A stretch of 64,000 nucleotides of DNA from positions 42,788-106,787 of the forward strand of contig DASRDP010000093.1 in NCBI GenBank assembly GCA_035652535.1, written 5' to 3'. Under the pieces are notes generated by a model. It saw nothing but the letters and a program-made list of their open reading frames with translations. It was not told the DNA's origin and made no database searches. Both the position numbers and the translations under genes were made by a program. The stretch is from Chloroflexota bacterium (GTDB lineage: Bacteria > Chloroflexota > UBA6077 > SHYK01). Positions 16,977-24,452 of the stretch are shown in pieces (the stretch's first letter is position 1; each line of letters opens with the position of its first letter).

Positions 16977-18337
16977 GGTCGCCGTCCCGGCGGTATGCGA
17001 AATCTGCGGGTGGCCACGGCCGGCCGCTTGCGCATCGTCCGCGCTTCGAGCCACTCGAGATAGCTCCTCGCAGCGTTCTCCGCATACTCGAGAAATCGAA
17101 GGAGATTGATACGCGCGTCGTCCAGGGAGGAGACCGATCGCCGGGTCTCTGCCTCGGCCAGCCGCTCGCCTTCGCCCGTCGCGTGGGCCACGTACGCGAG
17201 AAATGTCACGGGCCCGACCAGCTCGGTGATCGCTTCGCGGACGAGTCCAGACTTGAACCGGGCCATCGGAAAATCGTCGACGTTGGTCAGCGTCGTCGCC
17301 AGAGCCTCGATCTGCTTCAGATAGGCCTGGATCGTGTTCACGTGGACGACGCAGGGGTCCTGCTCGATCTCGCGATAGATGAAGATGGTCTCGATCACGC
17401 TGGCGATGATCGAGAAAGCCTCGGAATTACTTTGGATCGGATCCTCCGCCCACGAAGCCTCGGAATCCAGCTGGTCCGACATCGCCAGCTGTTTGCCCTT
17501 CACAAAGCGCAGCCATCGCACCTGCTCGAGGCTCGAGACGACTCGCTCGTCGTCGATTCCCAGGGCATCCGGTCCGTCCGCGCGGGCGAGTGCGGACTCG
17601 ATCCGCCAGACCAGCACGCGTTCGGCCAGACGGAGGAAGGGACCGGCAGTTAGCCGCTGCTTTCCGGCGTGGACCCGGAGCGCCTGTTCGTAGAGATCCC
17701 GCAGGTTCTCTTCCCCGAACGCCATAGCGAGCTCGCCGTCGCGGCTATCGGGATGGATGATCCGCAGCACCGTATCGGCAAGATCGCGGATGTCCGGGTT
17801 CCAGAAGAGGGCGGAGTAGCGCTGCATCCGCGCGACGAGCTGGTTGCCCTGAGCCAGCGTGGCCGCCACATCCCGTTCCCACTGCTTGGCCCGATTGATT
17901 CGGCTCGACTCGGCGAGATTGACGATCTGCATGATGATGTTGAGCGGCGTCGATCGCTGCAGATCGGTCGCCACCTGAATCGCAAGTCGAGTCTGGTACC
18001 AGGATGCTTCCTGGGGCTCGTCCGCCTCGAACATCCAGGAGCTGACTGGCGCAGCCAGGGGGTCGTCCACCACCCGGCTCGCCTCGATCACCACCATCGC
18101 GCAGCGTGCCCCGAGCGGCATGACCCCCGACGGGACCAGCGCCATGCGCGGCCTGCTTGGCGCTGGCGTCGGCGCTGCCGCGACCTGGCTGGCCCGAATG
18201 CGACCCTCGAGCGTCTTCCTGTTGAGCGCCATCCCCACTCTCAGCGAACCCGTCGAATCCATCCAGTTTACTCTTTCCGTCCCGCTTGCATCGTCCATAG
18301 GCGGCGCGAACCGGACGCGCATGTTGGGGAGCGCCAT
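16973..18337 (-). CDS. Conserved-looking protein of unknown function
   Basis: I do not recognise this 454-residue protein. It has no signal peptide or membrane segment. The first 70 residues are low-complexity and basic; the rest is rich in amphipathic helices, for example WYQTRLAIQVATDLQRSTPL and LRDLYEQALRVHAGKQRL. Internal ATGs at 18262 (after GGAAAGAG) and 18232 are plausible starts, giving 429 or 419 residues. The balanced amino-acid composition and length argue that it is real rather than an antisense frame. It converges with the solute-binding gene and is divergent from the methyltransferase at 18390. A helical regulatory or scaffolding role is only a guess. Confidence 0.7.
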   Translation of the reverse strand: MALPNMRVRFAPPMDDASGTERVNWMDSTGSLRVGMALNRKTLEGRIRASQVAAAPTPAPSRPRMALVPSGVMPLGARCAMVVIEASRVVDDPLAAPVSSWMFEADEPQEASWYQTRLAIQVATDLQRSTPLNIIMQIVNLAESSRINRAKQWERDVAATLAQGNQLVARMQRYSALFWNPDIRDLADTVLRIIHPDSRDGELAMAFGEENLRDLYEQALRVHAGKQRLTAGPFLRLAERVLVWRIESALARADGPDALGIDDERVVSSLEQVRWLRFVKGKQLAMSDQLDSEASWAEDPIQSNSEAFSIIASVIETIFIYREIEQDPCVVHVNTIQAYLKQIEALATTLTNVDDFPMARFKSGLVREAITELVGPVTFLAYVAHATGEGERLAEAETRRSVSSLDDARINLLRFLEYAENAARSYLEWLEARTMRKRPAVATRRFRIPPGRRP

Positions 18338-18389
18338 GGACGCGCTGCGCCATAATCAGGAGAGCCACGTACGATGACAGGGAGACGGC

Positions 18390-19169
18390 ATGGAGCAGAC
18401 AGTCCCGGGGGCGGTCGACTGGGAGGCTTGGGCGCGTCGATGGGAAGATCAACAGCAATGGCACATCCCCCGTCGCGAGCAACGGTTTCGCATCATGCTG
18501 GAGATGGTCGCTGAGATCGCCGGCCCGGAACCGCGGACGATCCTCGATCTGGCGTGTGGCCCGGGATCGATCAGTCGCAGAGTGCTGGAGCGGTTCCCAC
18601 AGGCTCGCGTCGTCGCTCTCGACGCCGACCCATTCCTTCTCGAGATCGGGCGCCAAACGCTTGGAGACGCTGGTGGGCGCCTCCAGTGGGTGCGTGCCGA
18701 CTTGCGCGATCCCGCCTGGCACGAATCCGTGGCAGGCCACGCGCCATTCGACGCCGTACTCACCGCAACTGCGCTGCACTGGCTCGCGCCGGGCGACCTC
18801 GTACGGGTCTATGGCGCGCTGGCGGACCTGATCCGGGAGGCCGGCGTGTTCTTCAACGCCGAGCACATTCTCGTGGCGCCCTCGAGCACACGGCTGGGGC
18901 GCCAGACGCAGGAGCTGCGCGGACGCTTGTGGCGCGCGGAGCGACCCGACGGCGAATCGTGGGATGAGTGGTGGAACGCGGCGCGGGATGAGCAGGCATT
19001 CGGCAGACTCCTGGCGGAGCGCGACACCGTCTTCAACGAGCTGCACCCGCGACACGACGAGTGTTTGACGAGCGCGTTCCACGTAGAGGCGCTGAGCGTG
19101 TCCGGATTCTCCGAAGCCGCTGTTGTATGGCGATTTCTGGACGACACGATCGTCGGCGCAATTCGCTGA
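18390..19169 (+). CDS. Class I SAM-dependent methyltransferase
   Basis: A 259-residue methyltransferase. Motif I is ILDLACGPGSISRRVLERFP (about residues 51-70), the strand-2 acid is in VVALDADPFLL, and the motif IV-like region FDAVLTATALHWL is followed by LVRVYGALADLIREAGVFF. ATG 18390 has GGGAG a few bases upstream. It resembles trans-aconitate or small-molecule methyltransferases, but the substrate is unknown. It converges on the membrane protein at 19178. Confidence 0.88.
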   Translation: MEQTVPGAVDWEAWARRWEDQQQWHIPRREQRFRIMLEMVAEIAGPEPRTILDLACGPGSISRRVLERFPQARVVALDADPFLLEIGRQTLGDAGGRLQWVRADLRDPAWHESVAGHAPFDAVLTATALHWLAPGDLVRVYGALADLIREAGVFFNAEHILVAPSSTRLGRQTQELRGRLWRAERPDGESWDEWWNAARDEQAFGRLLAERDTVFNELHPRHDECLTSAFHVEALSVSGFSEAAVVWRFLDDTIVGAIR

Positions 19170-19177
19170 AGCGCTCC

Positions 19178-19885
19178 TCAGCGCCGCCGTCGCCGGGCCC
19201 GTCTGGGCGCGGTGGAACGCGCGGCCATCACGCGTTGGGCGGCGGCAGGAACGGCGATGGGCGCAGCGGCTGGCGCGGGCCCGAATGCACGCGCGCCACT
19301 GCGCATTCGTCGGAGCAGCAGCGGGAGCACCCAGGTCACGCCGAGCATCAATCCGATGGTGAGACGCTGATCGCCGAGGACGCTGCTGAGCCACAGCGTG
19401 GACGCCATGATCAGCGCGAAGTAGCCCATGTCGCCGGTGATAGCGAGGGCCCATCCCGGAATGAATCCGTGCCCGGCCGCAGCCGCCGCCGCCCGCCCGG
19501 TCGACGGCGACACGGCAAAGCTGACGAGAATGAGCCCCAATGGGCCACGAGCGCCTTCATCGCGCAGTCCGACGCCCGCCGTAATCCGCGTCAGCCAGGC
19601 TCCCACGCGCCCGAGGGGAGGCACCAGTCTCCCAAGCCAGCGGAAGAATATGAGCACCGGCTCCGCGGTGAACGCAAGCACGACGTCCGACAGGAAGTAG
19701 AGAACCGCGGTTCCCCACGCGGGCACACCACCGTTCTGGGCCATGAGCACGCCGACCGGAATCCCGCCTCCGACGGGAAACAGGAACAGGAGGAACGCGC
19801 CCCACCCACCGGATGGCCATCCGGCGGGGACTGGTGCCGTCGGGTCTAAGAGCGCCTGCAGGAGATCTGGAGGGATGGGGGTCAC
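19178..19885 (-). CDS. Integral membrane protein of unknown function
   Basis: A 235-residue hydrophobic protein that I cannot assign to a family. Membrane segments are evident around residues 28-50 (GAFLLFLFPVGGGIPVGVLM), 55-80, 110-130, 145-165 and 170-190 (LTIGLMLGVTWVLPLLL). The last 45 residues are Ala/Arg-rich and highly basic, probably a cytoplasmic tail. The start is a GTG with no clear ribosome site. It lies between a converging methyltransferase and the Ycf48-like gene on the same strand. Confidence 0.65.
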   Translation of the reverse strand: MTPIPPDLLQALLDPTAPVPAGWPSGGWGAFLLFLFPVGGGIPVGVLMAQNGGVPAWGTAVLYFLSDVVLAFTAEPVLIFFRWLGRLVPPLGRVGAWLTRITAGVGLRDEGARGPLGLILVSFAVSPSTGRAAAAAAGHGFIPGWALAITGDMGYFALIMASTLWLSSVLGDQRLTIGLMLGVTWVLPLLLRRMRSGARAFGPAPAAAPIAVPAAAQRVMAARSTAPRRARRRRR

Positions 19886-19999
19886 TCAGCACGATGCTTC
19901 TGGGCCGTGTCGCGATCGCGGGGTGCGGACAACGCGCCGCCGGCACCCACAAGTGTACCAGGCAGGTCGGCCGAACGTGACCCTGGCTCGAGTCTGCCG

Positions 20000-21055
20000 T
20001 TATTCTCCGCCTTCGTCGCTTGGGGCCGACTCTTCTTCGTCGTACACGGGGACGAGATGGTAGTGGATGACGAATCCCTTATCGCCGACCACCCACCCGT
20101 GCTCTGAATCGGGGAAGCTGATACCGCGCACATTCGAGCTGGCTCCGAGCCTCCCGATCTCCTGCCACGTTGCGCCGCCGTCCGCCGTCATCACGACGAT
20201 GCCGCTGTCAGAGTTGATGAGGACGTATCCGACCACTTCATTGAGAAACACCATGTCCTGGAGCGAGGAGGACGCGCGGACCCCGGTGAACTGACCGGTC
20301 CACGTCTGGCCGCCATCGGCCGTCGAGAGGATGGTGGCGGCATCCTGCCCAAAGGTCCACCCGGTGCTTGGATTGACAAACTGAATCTTCGACCGTCCGC
20401 AGCAGTAGAGATTCTGCTGCACTTCCTGCCACGTCGTGCCCCCGTCGACGGTGAGGGCGAGGCCGCCACGACCGCGGCGGGCGAGCCATCCGTGGCTGCT
20501 GTCGGTGAAGAAGGTGACCTCATAATCGTTGTGGGCGAGCTGGCCCGGGAGCGCGGTCCACGTTCGGCCGCCGTCATCGGATCGATAGACGTGGACCAGG
20601 CTCGTCTGGAACCGGGTCGATCCCACCGACGAGCCGGACCCGAATCCCGATACACCGCGCGCAAGCTCATTCGCTGGCTGCCAGCTATCGCCGCCGTTCG
20701 TGGTGTGGAGCAGCGTGCCGCGCGCCCCCACCCATCCGTCAGTCGCGCTGGTGAACTGGACATCCGTGAACTCCGGTCCGTTCGGTCGTCGGTCTACCAG
20801 CCGCTGCCAGCTCTGGCCGCCGTCTCGGGTGCGCAAAATCGTGTTGTTGGACCCCACGGCCCAACCGGTCAAGCTATCCACGAACTGGACCGCGCGTAAA
20901 TCGTCGTCGACTCCGCTGTTTTGGAGGTCCCAACGCGGTACGTAGTGGACCTCTCCCTGCGCCGACGCTGTGCTCGTGTCCACGGGTTGACCGCGGAGCA
21001 GCGCCAAACACGTGGCCGCCGTGACTGCGAGGAGCGCAACAAAACGAAGACCCAT
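20000..21055 (-). CDS. Secreted Ycf48/BNR-repeat beta-propeller protein
   Basis: A 351-residue exported protein with a hydrophobic signal peptide (residues 1-30, starting MGLRFVALLAV) and six repeats carrying the sialidase Asp-box pattern: DGGQSW, NGGDSW, DGGRTW, DGGTTW, DGGQTW and DGGATW. This is the seven-bladed propeller of the Ycf48 (photosystem II assembly factor)-like family, which in non-photosynthetic bacteria is common on secreted proteins of unknown role. ATG 21055 follows GGAGGG at five bases. The C-terminus is acidic (YDEEESAPSDEGGE). Confidence 0.9.
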   Translation of the reverse strand: MGLRFVALLAVTAATCLALLRGQPVDTSTASAQGEVHYVPRWDLQNSGVDDDLRAVQFVDSLTGWAVGSNNTILRTRDGGQSWQRLVDRRPNGPEFTDVQFTSATDGWVGARGTLLHTTNGGDSWQPANELARGVSGFGSGSSVGSTRFQTSLVHVYRSDDGGRTWTALPGQLAHNDYEVTFFTDSSHGWLARRGRGGLALTVDGGTTWQEVQQNLYCCGRSKIQFVNPSTGWTFGQDAATILSTADGGQTWTGQFTGVRASSSLQDMVFLNEVVGYVLINSDSGIVVMTADGGATWQEIGRLGASSNVRGISFPDSEHGWVVGDKGFVIHYHLVPVYDEEESAPSDEGGE

Positions 21056-21191
21056 GAATCCCTCCAATCGATGGCCTGAAGGCAGACGGAACTGGATGGC
21101 GGATGCGTAGCTGAGCCCGAAGTATGGCACTCGAGGGCCGCGTCCGGCCAGAGGGTGACCCGCCGCCCGCCTGGAGGGCCGGACGGAAACC

Positions 21192-21270
21192 GTCATTCTG
21201 AGCCTGCAGACGAGGAATCGGTCGAGAGTTGACCGCTATTAAAGAGATCTTTCGCTTCACTCAGGGGGAC
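21192..21270. repeat. REP-like imperfect inverted repeat
   Basis: The ends GTCATTCTGAG (21192-21202) and CTCAGGGGGAC (21260-21270) are imperfectly complementary, and the inner part contains the gatctttcgcttcactcag text typical of a widespread intergenic palindrome in GC-rich bacteria. It lies in the 237-base gap upstream of the Ycf48-like gene. Confidence 0.45.
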
Positions 21271-21292
21271 GAGTCGTTCTTCGGCCGCGCCG

Positions 21293-22018
21293 CTAGGGCA
21301 GCTCCTCCAGCAGCCGACCGTACCCGGAGATCGGCTGGCGGACGTGGAGCCGTCGCTGGACGGCCCAGACACGCGCGGGAACGGGATGGACCACGGCCAC
21401 CTCGAGGTCTTGTTCCAGCATCTCGATGATGTCGAGAGTCCTCCAGCCGGATCCCAGCATGTAAATTCCCTCGACTCCGTGGTGTTTCAGAAATGCGCGC
21501 CTCGTGTGCGCGTAGACCTCCAGCGACGATATGCGTCCGACGTCCTCGAACGGGACATCGATTCCCTCCATGGCCAGCACGGTGAATCCCGCATCCTGAA
21601 AATACCGGGTGAACAGGTCGTTGATCTCGCCGGTGAAGTAGGTGACGCCCACGAAAGCGTGGATGCCCAGGGCGTGGAGGGCGGCGACCTGCGTTTGCGG
21701 CGTGGTGACGATGGGCACCCCGTACCGCTGCTGCCACCGATCGACGAGCGCTCGCTCCGCCTCGTGTCCCTGGACCATGAAGGGCGGCGCGCCCTCCGGA
21801 TGGATGAGGTCGACGCCGAGACGCGCAAGCTCGGCTACTTTGGCCTCGACTGCCTCCAGGACGGTCGAGAATTCGGCGATCGTTCCCTCGCGGATATTCA
21901 GGAACGTCGGGATCACGCCGATACCCTCCGGAAGGAGGCGAATGAATTCTTCGAGAGAGCCCGGCCGCATGGTGGGCTTTACGACGCCGACAACGCCCCG
22001 CCAGCTCGTGAATGGCAT
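21293..22018 (-). CDS. Asp/Glu racemase-superfamily protein, maleate isomerase-like, lacking cysteines
   Basis: A 241-residue protein resembling maleate cis-trans isomerases and arylmalonate decarboxylases (two-lobe Asp/Glu racemase fold). The family pattern is seen in GVIPTFLNIREGT, LARLGVDLIHPEGAPPF and HHGVEGIYMLGSGWRTLDII. In active relatives one or two catalytic Cys occupy the loops after these strands; here the whole protein contains no cysteine, so the usual chemistry cannot operate. ATG 22018 follows GGAGGAGG. It is the next gene after cimA on the same strand, 47 bases away, so it probably shares the T-box-controlled transcript. Confidence 0.8.
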   Translation of the reverse strand: MPFTSWRGVVGVVKPTMRPGSLEEFIRLLPEGIGVIPTFLNIREGTIAEFSTVLEAVEAKVAELARLGVDLIHPEGAPPFMVQGHEAERALVDRWQQRYGVPIVTTPQTQVAALHALGIHAFVGVTYFTGEINDLFTRYFQDAGFTVLAMEGIDVPFEDVGRISSLEVYAHTRRAFLKHHGVEGIYMLGSGWRTLDIIEMLEQDLEVAVVHPVPARVWAVQRRLHVRQPISGYGRLLEELP

Positions 22019-22065
22019 AGCCACCTCCTCCGGGAAATTGCGCGCGCGGCGCGAGGGATCGTCGC

Positions 22066-23667
22066 CTAGACCGGCTCCGCCGACGCGGGGGACGGGACTA
22101 GCACCGCGCCGCTTTGGCGGGCGAGGCCGTACTCGATCGCGTCGGCCAACGCTTCCCAGCTTGCCTCCAGGATGTTGGTCGACACGCCCACGGTCGTCCA
22201 CGTGCCATGCTCGTCGGCAGACTCGATCAGCACCCGAACCTGGGTGCTGGTCCCCTGCGAGCCGTCCAGGACGCGAACCCGATAGTCCGTCAGATGGATG
22301 TCCGCGATACCAGGGTAGAAGGGCTGCAGCGCCTTGCGCAGCGCCCGGTCCAGCGCGTGCACTGGGCCGTCCCCGTCAGCCGCGGTGTGCTCCTCGCGCT
22401 CGCCCACCATGAGGCGAATGGTGGCGTCGGTTCGAGGCTCCCCGCCACGATGGTCGATGGTCACGCGATAGTCCCGAAGATGAAAGCGGGGCTCCCAGAG
22501 TCCCAGCTGGCGGCGAAGGAGCAGCTCCAACGAGGCATCCGCTGCCTCGAACTGGTAGCCACGGCTCTCCAGCTCCTTGACCGTTTGCACGGCCCGCAAT
22601 GCGGCCGGGGCGTCGTCGTCGAGATCGATGCCCATCTCCTTGGCCGCCGCGAAGAGATTGCTCCGGCCCGCGAGCTCCGAGATCAGGACGCGGCGCAGGT
22701 TGCCGACCGACGCGGGGTCCACGTGCTCGTACGTCCGTTCGTTTCGCATCATCGCGCTAACGTGGACGCCGCCCTTGTGCGCGAATGCGCTTCTGCCGAC
22801 GTACGGTTGATTGTCGACGGGAACGAGATTGGCCACATCGTACAGATATGCCGAAAGCGCGGTGAGCTGGTCCAGCTTGGACGAGCAGGCCATCTCCGCG
22901 CCGAGCTTGAGCGCAGCGCCGGCGATGACCGGGCACAGGTCCACGTTTCCGCAGCGCTCTCCCACTCCGTTCACGGTCCCTTGCACCTGGGTGGCGCCGG
23001 CGCGAACTGCGGCAAGCGTGCTGGCGACGGCCGTGCCCGCGTCGTTGTGGACGTGGATCCCAACCCGCTGGTGGCCCGCGGCGAGCACCTCACTCACGAT
23101 GCTCTCGACGTCCCACGGAAGCACGCCGCCGTTGGTGTCGCAGAGCACGATCCAGTCAGCGCCGGCGTGGGCCGCCGCGGCGAGCGTCTCCATGGCGTAT
23201 TCCGGATCGGCGCGATAGCCGTCGAAGAAGTGCTCCGCGTCGTAGATGACCTCCCGTCCCTCCGCCTTCAGGAACGCCACCGAGGAACGGATCATCTCGA
23301 GATTTTCATCGAGGCTGGTCCGGAGCGCCTCGGTCACGTGGAGGGTCCAGCTCTTACCGAACAGGGTGACGACGGGCGTGTCGGCGGCGAGCAAAGTCCG
23401 CAAGCCCTCGTCGCCATCTGCGGCAACGCCCGCTCGCCGTGTGGCGCCGAAGGCAGTCAGTCGGGCATGCGCGAGGCGCAGCTGACGCGCGCGCTGGAAG
23501 AACTCCGAGTCTTTGGGATTGGATCCGGGCCAGCCGCCTTCAACGAAGTCGATGCCGAACTCATCCAGCTTTCGCGCGATGCGCAGCTTGTCCTCCACGG
23601 TCAGGGAAACGTGTTCTCCCTGCGTCCCATCCCGAAGAGTCGTGTCGTAAACGAAAAGCTGGCTCAT
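22066..23667 (-). CDS. cimA: (R)-citramalate synthase
   Basis: A 533-residue enzyme that condenses pyruvate and acetyl-CoA to citramalate, the first step of the threonine-independent isoleucine route. The catalytic HMGL-like domain opens YDTTLRDGTQGEHVSLTVED and carries the CimA hallmark FVEGGWPGSNPKD; metal ligands are in GIHVHNDAGTA, and QGTVNGVGERCGN completes the barrel. The C-terminal LeuA-type dimer domain (about 400-525) would mediate feedback control. ATG 23667 is preceded by GGGAG at five bases. The gene lies directly behind an isoleucine T-box, which independently supports the pathway assignment. Confidence 0.96.
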   Translation of the reverse strand: MSQLFVYDTTLRDGTQGEHVSLTVEDKLRIARKLDEFGIDFVEGGWPGSNPKDSEFFQRARQLRLAHARLTAFGATRRAGVAADGDEGLRTLLAADTPVVTLFGKSWTLHVTEALRTSLDENLEMIRSSVAFLKAEGREVIYDAEHFFDGYRADPEYAMETLAAAAHAGADWIVLCDTNGGVLPWDVESIVSEVLAAGHQRVGIHVHNDAGTAVASTLAAVRAGATQVQGTVNGVGERCGNVDLCPVIAGAALKLGAEMACSSKLDQLTALSAYLYDVANLVPVDNQPYVGRSAFAHKGGVHVSAMMRNERTYEHVDPASVGNLRRVLISELAGRSNLFAAAKEMGIDLDDDAPAALRAVQTVKELESRGYQFEAADASLELLLRRQLGLWEPRFHLRDYRVTIDHRGGEPRTDATIRLMVGEREEHTAADGDGPVHALDRALRKALQPFYPGIADIHLTDYRVRVLDGSQGTSTQVRVLIESADEHGTWTTVGVSTNILEASWEALADAIEYGLARQSGAVLVPSPASAEPV

Positions 23668-23985
23668 GCGCTCTCCCAAACAAAAAATCCCGTCCCCAAT
23701 GGGACGGGATCTATTCCCGCGGTACCACCCAGTTTCTTCGACGACGTCGAAGCGCTCGTATCAGGGTACGTGTTCATACCCTGGCCCATGGTAACGGGGG
23801 GCGCCCCGGCCACGTCTACTTGGTCGCCCATCGTCGAATGCAACCGTTCGGGCGGCGGCTCTGGGAGGATGTTCAGCGGAGGGGACGCGCCCGGTCGCAC
23901 CAACCCCGGGCTCTCTGATCGTCCGCCGAGCGCCTACTCGTTCCCGTCGACGCCATATGCAATTGTTTCGGACCGCTGACCGTCG
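23668..23985 (-). promoter_or_regulatory. Isoleucine T-box riboswitch leader of cimA
   Basis: Read on the minus strand, the leader has the standard T-box order. The AGTA box is near 23937, the AGAGAG bend with the GGTTGGTG apical loop lies at about 23900-23920, and the specifier segment is GAACATC with codon ATC (Ile) at 23868-23870. The antiterminator bulge GGTGGTACCGCG spans about 23718-23729, and a terminator hairpin follows just before the cimA ribosome site. Uncharged tRNA-Ile would pair with the specifier and T-box sequence and switch the downstream genes on. Confidence 0.93.
23681..23710 (-). terminator. T-box-controlled intrinsic terminator
   Basis: A 10-bp stem (ATCCCGTCCC with GGGACGGGAT) around a 4-base loop (attg) is followed by a run of six T on the minus strand. 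It overlaps the region that alternatively pairs with the T-box antiterminator, as expected for attenuation. Confidence 0.92.
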
Positions 23986-23990
23986 CAGGG

Positions 23991-24019
23991 ATTCTACGAG
24001 AAGCCGTCCCGTTCGGCAA
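23991..24019 (-). promoter_or_regulatory. Promoter of the T-box-cimA transcript
   Basis: On the minus strand TTGCCG (24014-24019) and TAGAAT (23991-23996) are separated by exactly 17 bases. Transcription would start near 23984, immediately ahead of T-box stem I, giving a leader of about 315 nt. Confidence 0.65.
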
Positions 24020-24036
24020 CCGCGCGCGATCTTGTT

Positions 24037-24420
24037 TCAGTTCGATGCGCCGAACTGGGTCAGCAGGTCGGTCAGCGCCGAGATCTCAGCATGAAGTTGA
24101 TCGGCATTGGGGACGTCCTCTCTCAACAATCGCTGAATAGTGGACATGTGGGATTCGACGTCTCGGTACCCATCGCGCCATACGGCGCGGAAACCGTCTT
24201 CGACATCGTCCCACGTCCCGTCAAAAGACTGCCACCCAGTTCGCGCAGCGTCCCAGTCCGAGGCGCTCACGGACTCATCGACGGACGTCGCGATAGCCAG
24301 CAGGCGTGACGCGTTGCCGGCCACGGCGTCGTCCTGCGCCAAGACGACCGGCGCAGCGGATAGAAGGGCGAACCCGAGGGCGACGGCGGTGAAAGTCGAA
24401 ATCAGGATGCGATGCGACAC
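24037..24420 (-). CDS. Small secreted protein repeating the FTR1 periplasmic domain
   Basis: A 127-residue exported protein: GTG 24420 follows GGGAGG and opens a signal peptide ending ...APVVLAQ (about residue 29). The mature helical region contains DWDAARTGWQSFDGTWDDVE and GYRDVESHM, which align with DLAGARAAYQAFDNGWYDIE and HYRAIEDAM in the soluble N-terminal domain of the FTR1 permease encoded just upstream. It therefore looks like a free-standing copy of that domain. The 32-base gap after ftr1 suggests one transcript. A role as a periplasmic accessory or iron-binding partner is inference; conserved acidic residues (WDDVED) are candidate ligands. Confidence 0.8.
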   Translation of the reverse strand: MSHRILISTFTAVALGFALLSAAPVVLAQDDAVAGNASRLLAIATSVDESVSASDWDAARTGWQSFDGTWDDVEDGFRAVWRDGYRDVESHMSTIQRLLREDVPNADQLHAEISALTDLLTQFGASN

Positions 24421-24452
24421 AGATTGCCTCCCTGGACGAGTTGGCTCGCTGC

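Noticed and set aside
22114..23979. A long open frame on the plus strand opposite cimA
   Set aside because: It is the antisense of a confidently assigned enzyme and of the T-box leader; its Arg/Ala/Val-rich composition is typical of shadow frames in GC-rich DNA.
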